DNA of 64,000 bases from Rhodobacter sp. Har01 (GTDB lineage: Bacteria > Pseudomonadota > Alphaproteobacteria > Rhodobacterales > Rhodobacteraceae): assembly GCF_020564565.1 (NCBI RefSeq), contig NZ_JAJCTD010000007.1, positions 46,814 through 110,813 of the forward strand, read 5' to 3'. The notes under the pieces were generated by a model. The model saw nothing but the letters and a program-made list of their open reading frames with translations. It made no database searches and was not told the origin of the DNA. The position numbers and the translations under genes were made by a program. Of this stretch, positions 58,566 to 64,000 are shown in pieces (positions within the stretch are counted from its first letter, which is position 1; every line of letters begins with the position of its first letter).

Positions 58566-61500
58566 CCACACCGACGCCCCCGCCGCCCCGGTTGCAGAAC
58601 GTGCCACCATGGACGGCAACACCGCCGTCGCCCACATCGCCTATCGGGTGAACGAGGTTTGCGGGATTTACCCGATCACGCCTTCGTCCACGATGGCGGA
58701 ACTGGCCGACGAATGGGCGTCGCGGGGCTTGCGCAACATCTGGGGCAATATCCCCGTCATCCAGGAGATGCAGTCCGAAGGTGGTGCTGCGGGCGCCGTG
58801 CATGGCGCGCTGCAGGCCGGCGCGCTGACCACCACCTTCACGGCCTCGCAGGGCCTGATGCTGATGATCCCCAACATGTTCAAGATCGCGGGCGAACTGA
58901 CGCCCACGGTCTTTCACGTTGCGGCCCGGGCGCTGGCCACCCATGCGCTGTCGATCTTCGGCGATCATTCCGACGTGATGGCGGTGCGGCAGACCGGCTT
59001 TGCCATGCTGGCGTCAAACTCGGTGCAGGAGGCGCACGACATGGCGCTGGTGGCCCATGCCGCGACCTTGCGTGCCCGCGTGCCCTTCGTGCATTTCTTC
59101 GACGGCTTCCGCACCAGCCACGAGGTGAACACCCTGTCGCTGATCCCGGACGCGCAGATCCGGGCGATGATCGACGATGATCTGGTGCGCGCGCACCGGG
59201 CGCGGGCGCTGTCGCCGGAACACCCGGTGGTGCGGGGCACGGCGCAGAACCCCGACGTGTTCTTCCAGGGCCGCGAGGCGGCGAACCCCTGGCACGCCGC
59301 CGTGCCCGGGATCGTGGCCGAGGAGATGGACCGACTGGCCACGCTGACCGGCCGCCGCTACGGGCTGTGCGATTATGTCGGGCCGGCGGATGCCGAACGG
59401 GTGATTGTGGTCATGGGCTCGGGCGCCGAGGTGGTGCTTGAGGCGCTGGCCGTGCTGGCCGCGCAGGGCGAGAAGGTCGGCGCGCTGATCGTCCGGCTTT
59501 ACCGGCCTTTCCCGGCGGCAGCGTTCCTGGCCGCGCTGCCCGCTTCGGCCAGGCGGATCGCGGTGCTGGACCGCTGCAAGGAACCCGGCGCGCCTGGGGA
59601 ACCGCTGTATCTGGACGTGGTGGCGACCCTGGCCGAGGCGGCGGCGACGGCTGGCCGGGCGATGCCGCGGGTGATCGGCGGGCGCTACGGCCTGTCGTCC
59701 AAGGATTTCGACCCGGCCCAGGTCAAGGCGGTCTATGACGAATTGACCAAGGCCAGCCCGAAGACCGGCTTCACCGTCGGCATCACCGACGACGTGACGC
59801 ATCTCAGCCTGCACGTCGACACCGGCTTTGACACCGAAGGCGCCGACATCGTCCGCGCCGTCTTCTACGGCCTGGGCGCCGATGGCACGGTGGGCGCCAA
59901 CAAGGCCAGCGTCAAGATCCTGGCCGAGGAGGCCGGGCTCTACGCCCAAGGCTATTTCGTCTATGACAGCCACAAGTCCGGCGCCCAGACGGTATCGCAC
60001 CTGCGCTTCGGGCCGCGGCCGATCCGCTCGCCCTACCTCATCCACTCGGCCAATTTCGTGGCCTGCCACCAGTTCGCCTTCCTGCAAAAGATCGACGCTC
60101 TGCGGCTGGCCGCCCCCGGCGCGACCTTCCTGCTGAACGCGCCCTGCGGGCCCGATGAGGTGTGGGACCGCCTGCCCCGCGCGGCACAGGCGGCGATCAT
60201 CGCCAAGGGCCTGAAGCTGTGGGTGATCGACGCCAACCGGGCCGCGCGAGAGGTGGGGCTAGGGCGCCGCACCAACACCATCCTGCAGACCTGCTTCTTT
60301 GCCCTTTCCGGTGTCCTGCCGCGCGAAGACGCCATCGCCCGGATCAAGGCCAGCATCCAGAAGGCCTATGGCCGCAAGGGCCGCCGGGTGGTGGAACAGA
60401 ACTGGGCTGCCGTCGATGGCGCGCTGGCGCGGCTTTACCAGGTGCAAGTCCCGGCCACGGTGACCAGCACCTTCGACCGCCCGCCGGCGGTGCCTGTCAC
60501 TGCCCCCGACTTTGTCCGTCGCGTCACCGCCGCGATGATGGCGGATGAGGGCGACCTGATCCCGGTCAGCCTCTTGCCCCCCGACGGCACCTTCCCCACC
60601 GGCACCGCCGCCTGGGAAAAGCGCAACGTCGCCGACGAGGTGCCGGTCTGGCAGCCCGACCTCTGCATCCAGTGCGGCCAGTGCGGCTTTGTCTGCCCGC
60701 ATGGGGTGATCCGGGCGAAATACTATGACGGCGGCCTGCTGACCGGCGCGCCCGACACCTTCAAGTCGGCCCCGGTGAACGCCCGCGGCTACCCTGGCGC
60801 GCGCTTCACCCTGCAGTTCCATGTCGAGGACTGCACCGGCTGCGCGCTTTGCATCGAGGCCTGCCCGGCCCGCAGCCCCACGGAACCGGGCCTCCGCGCG
60901 ATCAACCTGGCCGACAAGGCGCCACTGGTCGAGGCGGAACGCGAGAACATCGCCTTTTTCCAGGGCCTGCCAGTAAACGAACGCGCCCGGGTCGATTTCG
61001 CCAACGTCCGCGGCGTGCAGTTCCTGGAACCGCTGTTCGAGTTCTCGGGCGCCTGCGCCGGCTGCGGCGAGACGCCCTACGTCAAGCTGCTGTCGCAGCT
61101 GTTCGGCGACCGCCTGATGGTGGCCAACGCCACCGGCTGCTCGTCGATCTATTCCGGCAACCTGCCCGTCACCCCCTGGACCAAGAACGCCGAAGGCCGT
61201 GGCCCGGCCTGGGCGAACTCGCTGTTCGAGGACAACGCGGAATTCGGCCTGGGCTTCCGGCTGGCGGCGGACAAGCATCTGGACCTGGCGCGCGACCTGG
61301 CGCAGGCGATGGCCCCCGACCTGGGCGAAGACCTTGTGCAGGCCATCCTAAGCGCCCCGCAGATCGCCGAAAGCGAGATCCGGGCGCAGCGGGAACGGGT
61401 TGCCACCCTGAAGACCCGCCTGCTGGCCCGGCAGGGCGACCCGCGGGCGCTGGACCTTCTGTCCGTGGTCGACCATCTGGTGCGCCGCTCGATCTGGATC

Positions 61501-62175
61501 GTCGGCGGCGACGGCTGGGCCTATGACATCGGCTATGGCGGGCTGGACCATGTGCTGGCCACGGGGCGCAACGTCAACATCCTGGTGATGGACACCGAGG
61601 TCTATTCCAACACCGGCGGCCAGGCCTCGAAGGCCACACCGCTGGGCGCCATCGCCAAGTTCGCCGCCGCCGGCAAGCGCACCGCGCGCAAGGATTTGGC
61701 GCTGCAAGCCGTCGCCTATGGCAATGTCTACGTGGCACAGGTGGCAATGGGCGCCAATCCGCAGCAAACCCTTCAGGCGTTTCGTGAGGCCGAGGCCTAT
61801 GACGGGCCCAGCCTGATCCTGGCCTACAGCCATTGCATCGCGCATGGCTTCGACATCCGCAAAGGGCTTGACCAGCAGGACCGCGCCGTCGCCTCGGGCT
61901 ACTGGCCGCTTCTGCGCTATGACCCGCGGCTGCACGGCACCGGCACGGCACCGTTCCGGCTGGATTCCCCTCGTCCGACGCTGCCGTTCAAGGACTATGC
62001 CTACAACGAGTTGCGCTATTCCGCGCTGGCCGCCATCCGCCCCGAAGAGGCGGCGGCGCTCTTGATCCAGGCGCAGCAGGCGATCCGCGACAAATACCGC
62101 AGCTATGAGGAATTCGCGCAGATGGACGCAGGCCCGGGGCCGTCGCTGGCCCTTGGGGCCGCGGCCAAGCTGTGA
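58558..62175 (+). CDS. nifJ: Pyruvate:ferredoxin (flavodoxin) oxidoreductase
   Basis: 1205 aa single-chain enzyme converting pyruvate and CoA to acetyl-CoA and CO2 with reduced ferredoxin. Domain order: the pyrimidine-binding domain with GIYPITPSSTMAEL near residue 38, the transketolase C-like domain, the gamma domain (GLGADGTVGANK), an inserted ferredoxin with CIQCGQCGFVCP and CTGCALCIEACP near 700-770, and the ThDP-diphosphate domain with CAGCGETPY, NATGCSSIYSG and GGDGWAYDIGYGGLDH. All Fe-S cysteines expected are present. ATG 58558 overlaps the previous gene by 8 bp. Oxygen-labile in most organisms, implying anaerobic or nitrogen-fixing use. Confidence 0.95.
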   Translation: MRDHTDAPAAPVAERATMDGNTAVAHIAYRVNEVCGIYPITPSSTMAELADEWASRGLRNIWGNIPVIQEMQSEGGAAGAVHGALQAGALTTTFTASQGLMLMIPNMFKIAGELTPTVFHVAARALATHALSIFGDHSDVMAVRQTGFAMLASNSVQEAHDMALVAHAATLRARVPFVHFFDGFRTSHEVNTLSLIPDAQIRAMIDDDLVRAHRARALSPEHPVVRGTAQNPDVFFQGREAANPWHAAVPGIVAEEMDRLATLTGRRYGLCDYVGPADAERVIVVMGSGAEVVLEALAVLAAQGEKVGALIVRLYRPFPAAAFLAALPASARRIAVLDRCKEPGAPGEPLYLDVVATLAEAAATAGRAMPRVIGGRYGLSSKDFDPAQVKAVYDELTKASPKTGFTVGITDDVTHLSLHVDTGFDTEGADIVRAVFYGLGADGTVGANKASVKILAEEAGLYAQGYFVYDSHKSGAQTVSHLRFGPRPIRSPYLIHSANFVACHQFAFLQKIDALRLAAPGATFLLNAPCGPDEVWDRLPRAAQAAIIAKGLKLWVIDANRAAREVGLGRRTNTILQTCFFALSGVLPREDAIARIKASIQKAYGRKGRRVVEQNWAAVDGALARLYQVQVPATVTSTFDRPPAVPVTAPDFVRRVTAAMMADEGDLIPVSLLPPDGTFPTGTAAWEKRNVADEVPVWQPDLCIQCGQCGFVCPHGVIRAKYYDGGLLTGAPDTFKSAPVNARGYPGARFTLQFHVEDCTGCALCIEACPARSPTEPGLRAINLADKAPLVEAERENIAFFQGLPVNERARVDFANVRGVQFLEPLFEFSGACAGCGETPYVKLLSQLFGDRLMVANATGCSSIYSGNLPVTPWTKNAEGRGPAWANSLFEDNAEFGLGFRLAADKHLDLARDLAQAMAPDLGEDLVQAILSAPQIAESEIRAQRERVATLKTRLLARQGDPRALDLLSVVDHLVRRSIWIVGGDGWAYDIGYGGLDHVLATGRNVNILVMDTEVYSNTGGQASKATPLGAIAKFAAAGKRTARKDLALQAVAYGNVYVAQVAMGANPQQTLQAFREAEAYDGPSLILAYSHCIAHGFDIRKGLDQQDRAVASGYWPLLRYDPRLHGTGTAPFRLDSPRPTLPFKDYAYNELRYSALAAIRPEEAAALLIQAQQAIRDKYRSYEEFAQMDAGPGPSLALGAAAKL

Positions 62176-62188
62176 CAGGAGGCAGACC

Positions 62189-63184
62189 ATGGACCTGACC
62201 ACACGCTATCTGGGGCTGACCCTGCCCAGCCCCATCGTGGCCTCGGCCAGCCCGCTGAACGCACGGCTGGAGACGCTCAAGGCCCTGCAGGGCTACGGCG
62301 CGGGGGCGGTGGTGCTGCCCTCGGTCTTCGAAGAGCAGTTCTGGCACGAACAGCACATCCTCGACCAGTTGATCGGCAACGGCGCCGAAAGCTTTGGCGA
62401 GGCGCAAAGCTTCTTTCCCGCCCAGGCCGCCTTTACCACCGACAGCGGCAATCAGGTGGCGCTGGCCGAAAAGGCCGCGGCGACGCTGGAGATTCCGGTG
62501 ATCGCCAGCCTGAACGGCACCACCGACAGCGGCTGGACCGACCTTGCCCGCGACTTTCAGGATGCCGGCGTGGCGGCGATCGAGCTGAACGTGTTCCTGC
62601 TGCCCACCGACCTGACGGTCCCGGGCGCCGAGGTCGAACAACGCACGCTGGATGTGGTGGCGGCGGTCTGCGACACCGTGCAGATTCCGGTCGCGGTGAA
62701 GATCGGCCCCTATTTCAGCGCGCCGGGCCATATGGCACAGCGGATCGTGGCGGCGGGGGCGGCGGGCGTGGTGCTGTTCAACCGCTTCTACCAGCCCGAC
62801 ATCGACCCCGCGACGCTGAGCGTGGTGCCCAGCCTCGACCTGTCGACCCATGCCGAGATGCGGCTGCCGCTGTTGTGGATCGGGGTTCTGGCCGGGCGAA
62901 CCAAGGGCTCGCTGGCCGCGACGACGGGGGTCGAGGGGCCCGAGGACGTGGTGCGCTACCTGCTGGCGGGGGCGGATGTGGCGATGACCACCTCGGCGCT
63001 GCTGCGGCACGGGCCGGGGCACATGGCCGTGCTGGTGCAGGGCCTGAAAGACTGGCTTGCCGCGCGGGGGCTGACCAGCCCCGACGCGGTCCGCGGCCGG
63101 CTGAGCCACGGCGCGCTGGCCGACCCCGAGGCCTATGAGCGGGCGAATTACATCAAGGTGATGCAAGGCTACGGCCGGGCCTGA
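62189..63184 (+). CDS. Dihydroorotate-dehydrogenase-like flavoprotein
   Basis: 331 aa. FMN TIM-barrel pattern: LGLTLPSPIVASASPL at the N-terminus, VIASLNGTTDSGW near residue 105, AIELNVFLLP near 135 (Asn as in PyrD), VAVKIGPYF with the Lys near 172 and VVLFNRFYQPD near 200. The PyrD catalytic Cys/Ser loop is not obvious, so pyrimidine synthesis is unlikely. AGGAGG 8 bp upstream of ATG 62189, 13 bp after nifJ. Third gene of the Fe-S operon; role probably in electron transfer or in reducing an unsaturated substrate. Confidence 0.87.
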   Translation: MDLTTRYLGLTLPSPIVASASPLNARLETLKALQGYGAGAVVLPSVFEEQFWHEQHILDQLIGNGAESFGEAQSFFPAQAAFTTDSGNQVALAEKAAATLEIPVIASLNGTTDSGWTDLARDFQDAGVAAIELNVFLLPTDLTVPGAEVEQRTLDVVAAVCDTVQIPVAVKIGPYFSAPGHMAQRIVAAGAAGVVLFNRFYQPDIDPATLSVVPSLDLSTHAEMRLPLLWIGVLAGRTKGSLAATTGVEGPEDVVRYLLAGADVAMTTSALLRHGPGHMAVLVQGLKDWLAARGLTSPDAVRGRLSHGALADPEAYERANYIKVMQGYGRA

Positions 63185-63569
63185 ACCGGCGCCGGCGCGC
63201 CGGGCGACGCCGAACCAGCGCGGGTTTGCTGCGGGCGCCGCAGGACGGATGGCGTTGCATCCCGGCGTCGGCCGAGCGCCTTTTCCGCATGCGCCACAGC
63301 GACCGCACCCGCGCCCCCGACCGGCAGCGCCCTCCCGGCCGCGGCGCGCCCCGGGGCAGGGGGGCAGTGTCATCGCACGCCGGCCCCCGGCCCGCCGCCG
63401 ACAGCTGCACCGGCGGCAGGACCGACGCTGCTCTTTGGCAGCCCTGGCCCACCCCGCCGGGCCCCGCGAACTGCCGCATTTCCGCCGGATGCGGCCGCCC
63501 TTGGCGGCAGGGATTTCGGTCCGCAGCCCCCTTGCCGGTCTGCCGTCGACAGGCTAAGACCGCCGCCAC
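63185..63569. other. Gene-free stretch before tRNA
   Basis: 385 bp of GC-rich sequence. Immediately after the stop is a dense self-complementary patch (GGCGCCGGCGCGCCGG at about 63188-63203) that could fold. No coding or promoter signal is clear. Confidence 0.5.
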
Positions 63570-63659
63570 GGACAGTTGGCCGAGTGGTCGAAGGCGCACG
63601 CCTGGAAAGTGTGTAGGCGGGGAACCGTCTCGAGGGTTCGAATCCCTCACTGTCCGCCA
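63570..63659 (+). tRNA. tRNA-Ser (anticodon GGA)
   Basis: 90 nt including an encoded CCA. Acceptor stem GGACAGT/ACTGTCC; anticodon stem CACGC/GTGTG with loop CTGGAAA (GGA at 63604-63606); a long class II variable arm (TAGGCGGGGAACCGTCTC region); T-arm GAGGGTTCGAATCCCTC. It reads UCC and UCU serine codons. Confidence 0.97.
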
Positions 63660-64000
63660 TCAACCCCTTGATATCCCTTATCTTTCCGTTCCAGCGGGGA
63701 ATTCTCCCCTGTTTCCGCGGGTTAGGTCGGTTTTCTGCTGGCGGAGACGCCACCAGCCTTCCCTGTTCTCCTCTTTTGCGCCGCGCGTCTCCGCAGCCCG
63801 CGTACCCCGTTCGGTTTGCTCGCGCGGCAACAACAGGGAATTATCAGGGATTTTTGATTTTCCAGGGCCAGTCTGGCGATTTTCCACCTGGAATCATCGC
63901 GCGTTTTCCGTGGGTTACGGCCAAATTCCCTGCTCCTCAGGAACAGGGAACTTAAATCAGCGGATCAGGGAATGAAATTCGGCCGAACAGGGAAAGAATT
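63660..64000. repeat. Phased CAGGGAA repeat field downstream of tRNA-Ser
   Basis: No gene is seen. CAGGGAA occurs at 63834, 63944, 63966 and 63988, plus CAGGGA at 63845. Offsets are 11, 110, 132 and 154 bp, all multiples of 11, so the copies face the same side of the helix. Inverted copies TTCCCTG are at 63759 and 63926, and GGGGA-ATTC-TCCCC near 63696-63709 is a small palindrome. The region is AT-richer than the rest and runs off the window edge. Confidence 0.7.

Noticed and set aside
62189..63184. pyrD, pyrimidine biosynthesis
   Set aside because: The TIM-barrel pattern is there but the catalytic loop is not evident, and the gene is in an Fe-S redox operon.
63226..63975. 249-codon open frame spanning the tRNA-Ser gene
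   Set aside because: It runs through a well-formed tRNA and a repeat field, and has no start signal or domain.

Overview
This is high-GC DNA (roughly two thirds G+C), gene-dense, with many 4-bp ATGA start/stop overlaps. Gene content points to an alphaproteobacterium of the Rhodobacteraceae type: a choXWV/betI/betA choline locus, a PccR-like acyl-CoA regulator beside a pccB-pccA-mcmA propionyl-CoA cluster that is interspersed with small lipoprotein genes, and many ABC-transporter-linked sugar-acid and polyol catabolic operons. This assignment is inferred from gene families and order only. No insertion sequence, prophage or CRISPR array is visible.

Layout. 1-1032: 3' end of topA. 1066-6355: choline uptake (choXWV, leftward) diverging from betI and betA across a BetI-type palindrome; no betB is present. 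6426-9729: a DUF465 protein, the PccR-like regulator with a perfect TTTGCAAA inverted repeat in front of it, and two small-molecule transporter genes. 9907-18802: propionyl-CoA to succinyl-CoA genes (pccB, pccA, mcmA) with a run of small secreted or lipoprotein genes between pccB and pccA. 19048-41546: a large sugar-acid catabolic region with kdgD, two further DHDPS-superfamily enzymes, a DUF1537 acid-sugar kinase, PdxA2, an iron alcohol dehydrogenase, a BNR-repeat protein, a Dpp-type ABC transporter, two D-2-hydroxyacid dehydrogenases, an IlvD/Edd-type dehydratase, an RraA-like protein, a ThDP enzyme, two GntR regulators and two decayed genes (LysR, Ldh_2). 41592-43013: purine salvage (apt, mtnP). 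43014-46487: sparse region with a VOC protein and a repeat-rich membrane protein. 46488-56794: a divergent polyol or sugar-phosphate operon pair with a MalK/UgpC-type ABC transporter, an AraM-like glycerol-1-phosphate dehydrogenase, a SIS protein, an SDR, an AraL-like HAD phosphatase, a SorC regulator and an FGGY kinase. 56925-63184: a GltD-like flavoprotein with ferredoxin domain, pyruvate:ferredoxin oxidoreductase (nifJ) and a dihydroorotate-dehydrogenase-like protein. 63570-63659: tRNA-Ser(GGA), followed by a helically phased CAGGGAA repeat field running to the window edge.

The most interesting signal is a shared 16-bp operator. The perfect palindrome CACTAATATATTAGTG sits between a GntR regulator gene and the dehydratase it diverges from. 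Close copies lie in front of kdgD, the Dpp-type transporter operon, and the rraA-like/ThDP-enzyme divergent pair. This ties four separate transcription units spread over 21 kb into one probable regulon for an unidentified sugar acid or its oligomer.
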